A stretch of 64,000 bases of DNA from Ditylenchus dipsaci (GCA_004194705.1 SADC01001370.1:62001-126000), one strand, 5' to 3'; shown: positions 12,511 through 24,434, counted from the first letter of the stretch. Numbers and translations are program-made. Notes: a model not told the origin generated them from the sequence alone.

Positions 12511-14805
12511 TGCAAACACTCTTCTCCCTGTTTAATGAGTACACCAAATTTCGCGAAAACAATTCTGAGATAGACGCTTATAGCTTTTTGAACCAATTTA
12601 TCCTGTTCTTATTTTTGCGAATTTGTGACGCAAACAAAAGTTGTTTGCGTTTTGATGTCGATAAAGGCACGAGACATTTGGCCTTTTTTGTGTAATTTTT
12701 GAATTCGCGCCTTAAGCCTCGAATTCAGATTTTGACACATTATTTTTTAGGATATTTTTTCATGATTCGCAAGAATTTTGGTTCATTTTTTTTCATAAAC
12801 CTAAAATAATTTTGGTCCTGTATCAATCCAAAAATAACTTCGAAAAGGCCCGAATTATAAGTTACACAAAAAAGCTAGACGTCTGATGTTTTTGGCTGTT
12901 GTTTATGTAAAAAACTGTTATTTTTAAGCTCTCCTTAAGTCGACCACAATAGTTTTCTTTCTTTCTTACTATTCTAGGCTCCCCCTCTTCCCATTCTCCG
13001 GTGTTGAGACTGTACAATGCGCTTGTTGTTGAATTGTTTGCTGCGTTGCTTTGATCGGTTTTATTATTGTTTTGAATTAAAATCAAATTTTTTGTATTTC
13101 TCTACTGTTGCTTGTTGTTTTTGTAAAATTCGCTTATTAATATTAGTTTTCCCCCATTAATTACTTTTTAATTGCTCTGGTAGTAGTAGGCTTACAGAAA
13201 GGTATCCAATAGCTGTTGTTGTTGTATCTTGGAATGCTTTCTAGCCTTAAACTATGAGTCTAAACAAATGTTGCAATTTCTGTTATAAACAAATGGCTGC
13301 CTGAGGTAGTGATAGTTTTAGTAGTAAGTGGGCAAGCTCTTTCCACTACTATCCCTTAAAAGAGTTGTGCTACATGGTGTAGATGTATTTTGGTGTATTT
13401 GGAGCTGTTTAGAAAGTCTTGTCCATTTCAAAATTTGTTCAAGAAGGCCAGTTATTTTGAAATTTTTGGCGCAATTTTCGGATTTCAAAACTAATGACTC
13501 TTATTTTTTGGTCAGTTTACTAATAAAAAAATAAAAATTAACAAAAAATTTCAAAAACTTGGATTTTTTGCTTTAATACTCCAACTGATTTACATGGGAA
13601 ATTTTTAAATTCCCGCCAAATCAGAATTTTCGATCTTATTGTTTTTAGCCTAACTAAAGTATTACATAAAAGTTTTAAAATTTCAAAGTAAAAGTATACA
13701 ATAAAAAAAGCTTTTTTCTTAAATTTTAAAGGTGAAACAAGACTTTCTGAACAATTCATTATATCTTAAAATTTGATTTTTTTAGTGTAAACTAGGCTAT
13801 TACTCTAAACACCACCACTTTTGTTGTACAACGCTTCTTCTTTATCTCTCTCTTGTTGTTTTGTAACTTTTTTCCTAATTGGATGTGGACCATCCAGGGC
13901 CGTTGTATGGACCGCATAGTTAGCCCACCGCAACTTTCTACAGTTGCTAAAAAGCACATTGAAATGAGCAACAAAAGCGAATTCTTTAGTTTTTTTCAGC
14001 TGCAAAAAGAGTGGTGGGCATGTTTCCATGTAGCCACCCCACCACAAAAATGTGTTTGTTGTTGTTTCTGTTGTTGTTGTTATTGTAGTAAATGAGGGTG
14101 TGTATAAACCAACTAATCAGTTTGTCTCTATTTGTTGTCCCCTTACTTCTTCTGCTTGGAGTTTGCGCTCCAACCAGCTGTTCATTGTGTGCTACTAGCA
14201 ACACACACAGCTAGATCAAGGATAAATAATGGCGGTGATGATGTTGGTAACTCTTACCCTCTTTTGTATACGTTAATTAATTGTGCTTTATTGTAAGAAG
14301 AATGCGCAGAAGCGTCAACTTGTTCGTTGTTGTTAATTAAAAACATTTAGTTTTTTCGTTAATTCTCGTTGTTTTTTAAAATAAAAAATGTAGTTTGAGT
14401 TGATTATAATCTTACAGCAAATCAATTACTACAAATAATGATTTACACCGTAAAACAGCGCTCCTATTGAGAATTTCGTATAATAAGTTCCCGTGGATCC
14501 CAAAATTTTCAAATTTTGGGGTTGATCTCGAAATTTTTGGGTGAGGAAACGGTAGAGCTCCTTTTTCAAATAAAGTACATTTTGTGCGAAAATGGCCATT
14601 TTATCCAGTGTTCATTGATTTTCGAGCACCAAAAATGAAGATTTTGACGTAAAATTACAAAGTTTTTAAGATTTGAAGTTTCAAGTGAAATACAAATCTA
14701 CAAAGCCTGATTATTCTGGACAAGTCACCATTTTGCTGCAAACAGTTGTAAGGTCGTTTTGAAAAAATGACAAACATTTTCATCATTTTAAGTTAAAATT
14801 GTCTG

Positions 14806-14875
14806 TGGCTCAGTGGTATAGCGGCGGAGGACTGCGAAAGTGGGTCGTCAGTTCGATTCCTCTTGGAAATATTAT
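14806..14875 (+). repeat. tRNA-like pseudogene or SINE head
   Basis: It carries an A-box-like TGGCTCAGTGGTATAGC and a B-box-like AGTTCGATTCC at tRNA spacing. The ends do not pair as an acceptor stem and no good anticodon stem can be drawn. It is best read as a tRNA-derived remnant, not a working tRNA. Confidence 0.5.
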
Positions 14876-14930
14876 TTTTCCTCGACTTTTACAGAATTGC
14901 ATCAGCTTAATCCTCATTTGAATTATGGCA

Positions 14931-15038
14931 CGTTCAAGGACTGGGACTTAGACTTAGACTGAGACTATTTTGGCTACATGAACACCTCTTAGTCTCAGTC
15001 TAAGTCTAAGTCTTAGTCTAAGTCGCAGTCCGTGAACG
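14931..15038. repeat. inverted repeat built of GACTTA/TAAGTC units
   Basis: The left arm begins CGTTCAAGGACTGGGACTTA and the right arm ends CGCAGTCCGTGAACG. Between them six-base GACTTA-type units are repeated in inverted orientation. This is a small foldback element with tandem-repeat arms, in the style of the larger hAT-like elements in the window. Confidence 0.7.
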
Positions 15039-15738
15039 AGTCATTAACCTGCTGCCCGCCTTTCAAAATATCATCATCGGCGACAAGCAAGCCCCTGTTA
15101 AGACTATTTGAATGGATTTGGGAAAGTTTGAATAAAATTTTGTCTTCACTGATCCGCTAAAATCTTTATGCAGATCGGGACCAACCACCAAAATCTTCCG
15201 GATCCCGATCCCGTGCACATTTCTGATTATTTGTATGTAGACGTCAAAAACTGATATTATTTGCAAGCAACTTATGACATTGTAAAACTGACCGAAATGA
15301 CGTCATTTTAGAAAATGACCGGTCATTTCTACAACTCTATAATATACTCAATAAATACAACGTATTTAAAAATAAATTGCTTTTTTATTGAAAGTTTTGA
15401 CTTTTTAAGTAACTATCTAAATAATAGATTTTCAGAAAAAAAGAACTTCATTTGGTCAGATTTGTAGCTGAAGAGGGTGTGAGTATGGGCAGAAAGTAAG
15501 GAAAATGAGATCAACAGATTAAGCATCCTAATGTTCAGACGCAAAAAACACAGTGAAAAATGTTTTAGTTTCATAACAATGCTAATGTCAGAAGAAAGAT
15601 GAGTGCTACCGGTAGAACAGTGGTACATTTTGAACTAAATTTAAACAAAAACACGCATAACAATTTCTTTCTGCATACATACAAAGCAGACAAAAGTAGA
15701 TAAGAAAGTAAGAAGATAAGTAGACTAATTATTACTCA

Positions 15739-18410
15739 TCAATTCACCACAAAAGACTCTTTCTTGAGAACCTTCAGGTAGTCATAGAAGGTGGCTTCTG
15801 AATTGCAAAGGTCGTAATTGCACACACACCGGAACGCAAACTCAACAGCCAAACCCGGCTGACGACCCAAGAACCGGCTGAAGTCGTAGCGCTGAAAAAA
15901 AGTTAGGGTTCAGAGGAGTTAGATTTCATTTAGGCTTTTCAAGTTAGCTTTTAGTAGACAGGAACACATTATAAAATGTAAAAATAGTAATCACTTTTAT
16001 AGGATCATGCTCACTGTGGTCTGGTGGTCCCCGCGAATTAAAGATTTTTTCCTAATCGTTGGATTTGTGTACGAATTTTTCAACTTGGTTTTCTAACAAA
16101 ACAAGGCCTAAAATTAAATTCTAGGATTTGTTTTGTTAAAAACCAAGTTAAAAAATGATTAGAAAAAAAAATTAATTGAAGGGGGACCATCAGACTACCA
16201 TGAGCATGGTCCTCTAAGTTTTTAGAGTAAATACCGTATTCTATCGACAGCATCCCAAGTGACCCCCCTCCAAAGAGTATTTTTCTCTAAGCCAACTTTT
16301 TTCATTTTTGCCTAAGGCCTAAGCCTAAACCTAAGCCTACGCGCTACACATTGCGAAAAAAATTAAAAAAAAATTAAGGGAACCCAAAATAGTACGCTTA
16401 GAGAAAAATACTCTTTGGAGGGGGGGCGGTCAGTTGGCCTTTCACGTATTCTATTAATAGAACGACATGGCATTCTATTGGGTTGATGCATAATTATCCG
16501 GCCTTTTTATAAGAAACAATTTAGATAACTTTTTATTTTTATTCTTGCCCATGTAATATATTATTTGAAAGCCCTTTCTTTAGGCTTTTTAAAGAAGGAC
16601 AGAATTTAGGGCGGAAGGGGGGGGTATTTTGACTAGAAAATGGGATTTTTCGAAAAAATTAGAAAAAAAGGCGGATAATTATTCATCCACCCTATATTTT
16701 TCAACGCCCAAAATTTTTTAGACGTTATTTTAAACATACTATAAAACATGGTTTACCCTCTTTTTTAGCCCTAAAGGGTGACCTTCTCATAGAGAGCATA
16801 CGGTAAATAGGGCGTACAGCCAATTCATCGTACGGACAATTCATCGCATCGTTTTAGAGCCTAACTCTAACTAACCTTATTGAATTGTTCGTACGATGAA
16901 CTGTCCTTACGATGAATTCGTACGATGAATTGACCTAAATCCGGTAAATAGTGCTTCTGTAGTAATGTCCGCCCTACACCACCTACCCCCTTTCTGCCTA
17001 AATATAAAAAAAAGACTCTTGATTGAAAGTGCATATGAAGACTCGTTAATTAAGGCGCTAGCGATGTTTACCTCATAAATGCAGATGGTTAACACCCTGT
17101 ATTGTTGGTCATTGTTGCTGAAACCAGTCTGGTAGGCTTCCACTCCATCATTCTCTGGCCCTACACCAAACCGAATGCCATGTAATTTTTCTTCTCCATG
17201 CTCTACACTTGGCACTATCGAGCAGTAGATCCATGTGTCGTTCTGTTTGATAGATGTAATGCCCTGCAAGAAATACAACAGTTAAAAAACTGCTTTCCCA
17301 TCATTTTTTTTATCACTTATTTGGTAGTACAGCCGAACTTCAATATAAAGAACCCCCTGAGAGACGGATTTTTTTCCGTTATATCGAGGGTTTGTTATAT
17401 TGAAGTATTTTAACCAAAACTAAATAAAGGGTTCGCAATATCGAGGCTTTGCTACATTCGCCTAATAATCTGCAAGTAAACACATGTCTTTCTATCATCA
17501 ATGCCGTATTTCCTCTGATTCTCGCCCCTCTAATAAGCTACCCATCCCTTTAGTTCGAAATTTTCGTTATGTCAACACTTTTCTACGAAAAATTAAAAAA
17601 GTTCGTTAAATCGAAATTTCATTATATCAAGGGTATACTGATTATTTTTCAATCAAATCCAACAAAATTGAGCCTAGGGGTTTGTTATATCAAGGATTTC
17701 TTTAAATCGACGTTCGACTGTATCCCATATCTCTAAACTCTATTGTTCTAAACACACACTCTTTAAAATACCAAAAGCTCGCCAAGTAATTTAGTAACGT
17801 CTCTAGTGAATTTTTTCTTCATACTGAGACGACCAAAGGGCAACATTCCAAAGGGATACTTCATATAAACTAGCATTTCTGTCATTCCAAAAAAAGCTCT
17901 AAAAGAGTACATTCGTCCAGTAAATCTTATAGCATCGCTATTTTAGGCACGCAGTTTTTATCTGCATGTTTAGTGTGTTACACCAAAAAGACCTATAAAA
18001 ATTAAGCTTTGCATTTTTAAAAGCTTTTAAGAATGGCTAAAAAAATTCTTAGCAAATTAGAAAATTTTCTGTCCATAAGTAATTCAGTTAGTTAGTTATT
18101 TTTCTCTTAATCTTCTTAAAGATTCAGCTTCTGCTAAAATGGAAATAGTCTGCTAGCTGACGTAGCTTGTTTCCACTTATCTTGTATGAAAAACCATCTG
18201 TTTTCCTCAAAATAGCATTGAAACACCTGGTGTTTTCTAAGGTGAGTTGTAAATACCAACTAAGCTTTTTCAGCCGTCCCACGCACAAAGTCTGCGAAAC
18301 TTTGAGTTTTACAGAAATTCTTAAAATAGTTTGGATAAGTGACTCACATTGACTGTCTCGTAGCAAGATAAGGCTTCGGCGCTTTGGGCCATGAAAACTA
18401 GGAATATCAT
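15739..18410 (-). CDS. small secreted cysteine-rich protein, Ly6/ET-module-like
   Basis: Three exons on the minus strand, all joined in phase 0: 18348-18410, 17072-17263 and 15739-15891. The chosen start gives a hydrophobic leader (MIFLVFMAQSAEA) directly before LSCYETVN. The same frame stays open upstream to 18668, so a longer N-terminus is possible. The mature part has cysteines in SCYET, WIYC, LTIC, CVC and DLCN. The closing CVCNYDLCN with the early CYET resembles the Ly6/uPAR fold and the nematode ET module, which end in CC..DxCN; the usual second adjacent Cys is replaced by C-V-C. About 135 residues. No GPI signal or membrane segment follows the last exon's LCNSEATF. The introns hold several MITEs (16006-16936 and 17330-17720). 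The family call is from motif layout only; the function is unknown. Confidence 0.72.
16006..16208. mobile_element. foldback MITE in Ly6-like gene intron
   Basis: The ends CATGCTCACTGTGGTCTGG and CAGACTACCATGAGCATG pair imperfectly, and the inner TTCAACTTGGTTTTCTAAC pairs with its partner across a short centre. The core recurs at 23575-23708. Confidence 0.7.
16243..16455. mobile_element. inverted-end element with C/G runs
   Basis: The blocks ACCCCCCTCCAAAGAGTAT (left) and ATACTCTTTGGAGGGGGGG (right) are reverse complements, bounded by CGTATTCTAT on each side. The interior has CCTAAGCCTAAAC. It resembles 1738-1966. Confidence 0.6.
16480..16692. mobile_element. mariner-type MITE
   Basis: The ends GGGTTGATGCATAATTATCC and GGATAATTATTCATCCACCC form an inverted pair beside TA dinucleotides. 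The ends resemble Tc1/mariner termini (compare TATTGGGTTGAT at 42327 and 37868). Confidence 0.65.
16815..16936. repeat. inverted repeat of TTCATCGTACG units
   Basis: CAATTCATCGTACGGACAA on the left is repeated in inverted form as GTACGATGAACTGTCC and TACGATGAATTG on the right. The arms are tandemly reiterated and the centre is unrelated. Confidence 0.6.
17330..17720. mobile_element. pogo-like MITE in Ly6-like gene intron 1
   Basis: Left end CAGCCGAACTTCAATATAAA and right end ATCGACGTTCGACTG are imperfect inverted termini, flanked by TA on both sides. Inner ATATCGAGG/TCGATAT motifs fit pogo/Tigger-type ends. It contains no transposase. Confidence 0.7.
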
Positions 18411-18717
18411 AGAGGTCAATCGGATGGAGAATGCATTGCAGTTGAACGAGCAAAGGCTGGGCTGCGCTTGGTTAATATGCTGATGGAAATCTTGTTTTAT
18501 TCGCATCAGTTGCTGTCCCAGTGTATCTAATGGCCTTGCTGACTTCTGAGAATTAAACGTCATTTTGTGTGGCAAAAATAGAATAGTTGCTGACTGGTGG
18601 CAAAGAGTTTGAGAATGTTGGTGATACACACTTAAATGAAATGGAATCAGTCTTTTATATATGAGCACCTAATAAAAAGCTAAAAGCTAATAAAGAGGGC
18701 TTTACAAAAGCCTATAC

Positions 18718-19363
18718 CGTATTTACACTATTAACTCCAGACTCTCTAATAACTCCCCACCCTACGGACCCCATATCTCGGCACACTGACAACTGGACAA
18801 AAAGTATCTCACCGAAATTGAACTGGAAAAGTCCTCTAACATAAATTCCAATTTTTTTTTAAGTTATTGTTATCACATTTTCTCTAATAAGTCCAACCAC
18901 TCTAACAAACCCACCCCCTCAACTTTGATAGTCTGTATCTCGGGGTAGGGTAAATATTCTGCAGAGCTATTTATTGCGTTTTCTTAGTTTCTGCGAGCTC
19001 TACCGATTCCACTTTTTGGATTTTGGTTGAACCCACCAAAATCTTAAAATGACTCTAAAAAACTTACCCCCTAGAGGGGATTGAAAAATGAACCCGACGG
19101 TGGGCCTATTAGAGCAAATACGGTAGATGACTTTTTGTACAGTTCTGGTTAGATGCTTTTTGTCCAGTTGTCGGTGTACCCATACCTCAACCTAGAGCAA
19201 ACATTTCGCAAATATGTATTTTGCGTTTTCTCAATTAGCACGAGCTCACCTGATTCTACTTGTCAGTTTTAGGTTGAGTACCCAAAAATCTCAAAATCAT
19301 CCTCAAAAATTGAGGGTTGAAAAATAACACTCCATGGGGAGTTAAAACAGTAAATACGATATA
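18718..19363. mobile_element. CCGTATTT-family MITE
   Basis: Left end CCGTATTTACACTATTAACT and right end AGTTAAAACAGTAAATACG are inverted, with TA at both flanks. The interior repeats AACTCC motifs. It belongs to the family also seen at 25857, 26134, 44050, 46349 and 54018. Confidence 0.65.
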
Positions 19364-19436
19364 TGAAAGGTATAAGTAAAAGCATAGATTGTGCACGAAA
19401 ATCGGAAATAGATCTTTTGACCACTACTTGCATATA

Positions 19437-20026
19437 CAGGGTGGCCCAAAAAACCTGAAATAATCCGAATTTTTTGTCAAGGGCTTCCGCGCACTGTCTG
19501 ATATACAGATTTTTTCGGCGTAAGCAAGGATGTTTAAATAACGGTTGTGAAGCCGGTACGGAGTCCTCTCATTCTGCCGTAGTCTTAGGTCTAGCTCTCG
19601 TAGCATGAGATTAACGTGGCTCGCTGCACAGGGCTAACTCACTAAGTGGTTGCTTCCCATATGCATATGCTTGCCTTGAAGCTGACCTTATAACCTAAGA
19701 CTGCAACCGTCCATCCTTGTTACACCAAACTCAATGAAAAAATAAGAGAGCACGATGAAAAACAATAAATAAATGCGACAAGAAAAATTTCAATGGCTGT
19801 AACTGTCTAATTTAAACTGTTCAAAAAGTCTGAATTTGAACAGCAAATTCTGACATATTTCTTTGAAATTTTGCTGTGATTTTCGAAATGCTTTTGCACT
19901 AGCACGTAGCCCTTGATCTTGGCTTTTAAACAAGCTACAAACATTGCTGAATAATGTAAGAAATATATAAATTCAAAAATCTTAAACAAAACAGTGTTAA
20001 TTTTGAAAAATTTCAGGTTTTTTAAT
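19437..20026. mobile_element. possible IS630/mariner-type remnant
   Basis: The left end CAGGGTGGCCCAAAAAACCT follows TA and looks like the CAGGGTGTCCC termini of IS630-type elements. An inverted AAAATTTCAGGTTTTTTAA at about 20008 may be the decayed right part. No transposase frame was recognised. Confidence 0.4.
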
Positions 20027-20975
20027 CTTTTTTTATTTGATCAAAAGAAGAAACAAAAATAAAATGACCCAAAAAAATTACAAAACAATGTAAACTTAAT
20101 TTAATATCTCTCCGCTTACTCGTATTCTTATTATACATCATACAAAAGAATAAAGAGACAGAATAATTGAAAAATTGTACTGAACTAGGCAGTAAATAAG
20201 CCTAGCTTTTTCGCACTTAAAAGTTCAATAACCTTTGTCTTCGTAGACTCAAACTTCTGCTGCTTTTCGTAAAAGTAATCTTTCTGTACAGCAGTTACAA
20301 CAAAAAAATATTTCTGCGAATATAATAAAAAAGAAAGCAGAGTTCAAAAGCGTCTGACGGACCGAGGCTGCAATGTAGTAAACAAGCAAAAACTATATTT
20401 TAATGATCCGAAAAACTCTAAAAAGAGGGTTTCTTGCCCGAGTGTGCCCATACAGGATTAGTCATAAAAACAGGAAAATTTATGAAAAAATTCAGCTCTT
20501 CGCCCTATCGATTTCCCCAGGAAAATCGATGACAGTAATTAAGCTACCTGGGAGCTATTCGAATAAAAAACACAAAGTCCAAATAGAAAGATAACCAGTT
20601 CACACTAACAAACAGCAGTGAAAAGAAATGCGACCACATATTTCATGTTAAAATTTTGAACTAAATTCTTTCAGAAAAGTTCCGTATTTTGTTTTGATTG
20701 AACCTGTAGAGAGCAAACATCATTGGACGACTATTGGATGGTCACAAAAAGCCAAAAAAAACCATTTTAACATAACTATAATAGACAGGGGACCAAGGCA
20801 TTTTTCAATGAAAAAACGACAGGGGAGCAAAACGAAAAATGGAAACGGATTCTCCATATGCGCCCATACCAGATTTTGTACATGCGGTAGACCCCAGTCA
20901 ACAAAACTATCTTCAACATCTTCTTGTTAGTGTGCCTTTTGTGATAAGTAGCCCCCTTTTATTCCCTTCCCCTCC
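20027..20975. other. spacer with one dispersed repeat fragment
   Basis: No gene seen. 20850-20930 matches part of the dispersed family at 22845-23060 and 41690-41975 (GCCCATACCAGA, then ATGCGGTAGACCCCAGTCAA). Confidence 0.4.
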
Positions 20976-21422
20976 CTATAAAGGGACAATACGTTTTTTT
21001 GGCGCAAAAATACTTTTTTGGCGCAAATCCACTTTTTTGCCGCAAATTTTTGCGTAATTAGATTGAAAATTTTCATCTTTTTCAAAAACTTTTAACAACA
21101 TCAACGCTCTTCTAGTTTCTTATGAGGTATCATTTATCGCATCATCTTTATAAAATGTGATACAAAAAGCTAAAAGTATGAACTAAATTGTTGTTCTGAT
21201 TTGGTTCATACTTTTACTTTTTTGTATTTCATTTTTCAGAGATGATGTAATAAATGATATCTCATAAAAACTAGAAGAGCGTGACTACATGATGATGTTA
21301 AAACTTTTCAAAAAAGTTGAAAATTTTCAATCTAATTACGCAAAACAAAAATTTGCGCCAAAAAAGTGGATTTGCGCCAAAAAAAATATTTTTGCGCCAA
21401 AAAAAGTATTGTCCCTTATAAA
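20976..21422. mobile_element. large hairpin with GGCGCAAA arms
   Basis: Two arms of roughly 210 bases are reverse complements. The ends are CTATAAAGGGACAATAC and GTATTGTCCCTTATA. Inside, TTTTTTGGCGCAAA is repeated three times on the left, with inverted copies on the right. The plan is the same as the hAT-like elements, but I could not find matching flanking duplications. Confidence 0.75.
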
Positions 21423-21535
21423 GCCCTTACTCCCGTTTAAATTCAAAAGGCGCCAAACTTTAAAAAATTGAATTTTTTATTTCTTACCTTGGGGGACTTC
21501 ACCTTAATGGACGTAATTTCTATAATTATAAACTA

Positions 21536-21961
21536 CAGTCAAACCTCGATTTAGTGGCACCCCCAAAAGTTCGTTCCCGCCTAGGGTCCGACACTTTTTT
21601 AACCCAATTTTCAAAATATTTTATCGATTCTGTTATGACAGTCTGGTCGCAAATATCGTGAGGATTCCGATTTCGCCGATCGTTTTTTGAAAAGCAAACA
21701 AATTTTGGGTAAAAAAGTAAAACCTCGATATAGTGGCACCCTTTTTTTGAAAACAGGTGCCACTATATCGAGGTTTTACTTTTTAACCCAAATTTTGTTT
21801 TCTTTTCAAAAAATGATCGGTGAAATCGGAATCCTTACGATATTTGCGACCAGACTGTGCTAACAGAATCGATAAAGTATTTCGAAAATTGGGTTAAAAT
21901 AAGTGTCGGACCCTAGGCGGGAACGAACTTTTGGGGGTGCCACTAAATCGAGGTTTGACTG
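21536..21961. mobile_element. pogo-like hairpin MITE, near-perfect arms
   Basis: Terminal CAGTCAAACCTCGATTTAGT and its inverted copy, ending AATCGAGGTTTGACTG, are flanked by TA. Each arm is about 200 bases and almost identical to the other, with a nested copy of CCTCGATATAGTGGCACC at the centre. The high arm identity suggests recent formation or gene conversion between arms. Confidence 0.85.
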
Positions 21962-22670
21962 TACACATATAGATTATTGAAAATACTATGGTCATCAAAA
22001 ATTATGGTGAAAAATCGGTGCTGCCCCCTCCCAAAAATATGTAAGGTCTTTTTTACTTTTTTATAAGAATTAGTTAGAAAACATTTAAACAAGGTTTACG
22101 AAAAGTTTATTAAATGCGTACCATCATCAACCCCCCCCCTGAACTTAATAAATACCAAAAAATGCGTACGATTTAAATAATCCGCCACAAAAATCAGACT
22201 AGCATTGATAGGAAAGCAAAAGTTAAAAGTCTAATGGCAGGCCAATTGTACTACTGCTTATTTTTGTTGTGCTTAGCCGCATAAGTAGGGTGTGTCAATT
22301 GAGCAGTGTATTACTAGAAGTAGTGGCAAAGAAAGATCTCTCAAACTAAGCTACGGCCATTTTAGGCTGCTCACAACCCTCCCCCTCCCCCTTCCTGTTG
22401 TTGACAAGAGCGTGCGTATGTATGTCATTGGCACTAAAGTCAGGCCCTCCCTTCTCAAGTCATTGGTTTGCTTCTTTGGCGTGTTCTTCATCAGCCATAG
22501 TGCTTGTTAAGTATCTCTATGCTTTTACCCAATTGAGCTTTCTCATAGCTGAGGTGGATAAGTGGCGTAAAAGGGGGTTTAGCTTCGGGCAATAGCAGAA
22601 TCTATTGCTACCATAGTAACCACCTTTTTCCAAAAGTGGACGGAGTCCGTCTACCATCCGTGTGTTTTTG
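21962..22670. other. spacer, nothing recognised
   Basis: About 700 bases with no coding exon and no clear repeat, apart from C/T-rich tracts near 22125 and 22375. Confidence 0.4.
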
Positions 22671-23254
22671 AACGCCATACGACTTGATACAACAAATGAC
22701 TTGATACACTGACGACGTGATACATCGACTTGATACACTGTCGACTTGATACATCAACTTGATACACCTTCCGAAAAGTAGCTCGAAATTTTCGGAGAAT
22801 ACCGTTATTATTATGTTTTTCAACATGGGACTTGGCAAAAAAGAGACTTATTTGCACTTTATGATTAAGAGTACTTCTCGGAATTAAGAGTACTCCCTTT
22901 CAGGGGCGCAGGAGGCTTGGTTGCTTGGGGTTGAGATGCGCACACATACATGAGACACAAATCACTCGAAAATGACTCTGGATGCATGAAAAGCACGCAT
23001 ACCAGAGTTTATTTATGCGGTAGGCCCCAGTATTCAAAACTATATACAACAGATTGCTTTTCACTCAAAAGTGACCCTTTTTAGGTCATTTTTCACCCCA
23101 GTACAGCCTTGAATCCCTTTAAAATGGTTAAAAAAGGTACTTTCGTATGTCTTTAAAACTTAATTTTCAGGCTATTTTTGGAAGATGTATCAAGTCGACA
23201 GTGTATCAACTTGATGTATCAAGTCATAATTTGTATCAAGTTGATGTAATACCT
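22671..23254. mobile_element. element with ACTTGATAC tandem arms
   Basis: The left arm (22676-22775) repeats ACTTGATACA and the right arm (23185-23255) repeats TGTATCAAGT in inverted orientation. The 10-mer GTGTTTTTGA lies directly outside both ends (22662-22671 and 23255-23264) and could be a target-site duplication. The central part holds a dispersed repeat (22845-23060). It is hAT-like in plan; the terminal bases are not clean. Confidence 0.6.
22845..23060. repeat. dispersed repeat with GGGGCGCAGG hairpin motif
   Basis: The blocks CTTCTCGGAATTA, GGGGCGCAGGAGGCTTGG, TTGAGATGCGCACA, CTCTGGATGCAT and TTATGCGGTAGGCCCCAG occur in the same order at 41690-41975, and in part at 20850-20930, 55500-55570 and 63110-63275. 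It has no coding content. Confidence 0.7.
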
Positions 23255-23574
23255 GTGTTTTTGACTGGCAGACAATAAAATATTTTAAATATTGGGTTGT
23301 CGGGAAATTATCCAGCCATTTAAATTCGCGTTCGAATGTTGTTTATTTGGAATCGTGTTTTGCTTTTCTCTTTTGTAATCATTTTCATTAGTTCCTTAGC
23401 TATCCAAAACGCTTAAAAAGTGATTAGTCATTTTTGTCACTCATCTCTATCTAAAAATATTTTTTTTGTATTTACAAACAAATTTAAAAAAACGCTGCAT
23501 AATTTCCCAGCAACCCAACAGAATGTTAAAGGTTAATTGCCGTCTCCGACAACGGTTGTCCCCGCCGATTCAAA

Positions 23575-23708
23575 AAAGTTTTCTAATCATTGATCTTCTC
23601 TACAGATATTTTAACTTGATTTCTAACACAACTATACCTGAAATTTAATACTAGGTCTTGTTTTGTTAGAAACCAAGTTGAAACATCCGAACAGAAGATT
23701 AGGGAAAA
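23575..23708. repeat. inverted repeat related to 16006-16208
   Basis: Arms with TTTTCTAATCATTGATCTTC and GAAGATTAGGGAAAA, and the inner AACTTGATTTCTAAC / GTTAGAAACCAAGTT, pair imperfectly. The core matches 16006-16208. Confidence 0.6.
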
Positions 23709-23720
23709 TTTTGGGACAAC

Positions 23721-24434
23721 TAGGATTTTGAAATGGAAAGTTTTCCGGAAAACTTTCCGGACAGAAAAAACGCGGAAAGTTTTCCAAAAAATGGGAAGAA
23801 ATGAATTCAAAATACCGTGTGTTGTGAAAAAAAATTCTATTGCTTTGGCATTTTCTCTAATTTACGGCTGTTTTGTTGACAGCTCCTTATTGTTACTTTC
23901 ATGATGAAGGTGGACACGGCTTCACAAGTGACATTCATCAAGCAAAATCTGACGTTGTATGCAGACCTTTTCGAGAAAGGGCACTTATTTACTCCGGGGG
24001 CTATTTATTAATCAATTTTTTTCGCATAGGCAAAGTTTTGGGCATAACCTAAGCCAGTGCAAATTAAGACAAAATCAAACGTTTGTGTCAAAATGTGCAT
24101 CTTATTGGTCTTTTTTCGGGTATCTAAGTAGTCAGTTACTTTATTAAAACGTGTTTTTGAAGCAGGAGAGCCCGAAGTAAACAGGTGGCCAAGAACAGCA
24201 GATCGAAGTAACGGAAACACAAATTGACGAACAGATTTAAACTAATGATGAGTTTGATGAATTCGATCTATTTATGACTGACTTATATTGAATTGTTATG
24301 TTTTTCGCTTAAATATAGGTACTAGATGGATTGCGCATTTCTGTCCATTTTTGTCCAAATTTTTCCATTTCTGTCCGGAAAACTTTCCGGACAACTTTCC
24401 GATTCTTTTCTGTCCGTACAATTTCACAACCCTA
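23721..24434. mobile_element. hAT-like element, TSD GGGACAAC, GGAAAGTTTTCC arms
   Basis: The element begins TAGGATTTTGAAATGG and ends ATTTCACAACCCTA, an imperfect inverted pair. The 8-mer GGGACAAC is duplicated exactly at 23713-23720 and 24435-24442. Eight-base duplications and TAGGG/CAGNG ends are hAT hallmarks. Subterminal GGAAAGTTTTCCGGAAAAC motifs are repeated at both ends. No transposase seen. Confidence 0.8.

Larger units (their letters stand above)
12511..15738. other. ncl-1 3' flank, TTGTTGTT-rich, no gene
   Basis: No coding exon seen. From about 12.9 to 14.4 kb the + strand has repeated TTGTTGTT and GTTGTT tracts (near 13024, 13106, 13213, 13850, 14056-14090, 14322), followed by a tRNA-like remnant at 14806-14875 and a hairpin at 14931-15038. 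A TTTATT at 15384-15389, AATAAA on the minus strand, could be the polyadenylation signal of the downstream minus-strand gene. The extent of the ncl-1 3' UTR cannot be fixed by eye. Confidence 0.45.

Noticed and set aside
14806..14875. Functional tRNA gene
   Set aside because: A and B boxes are present but no acceptor or anticodon stem can be formed.
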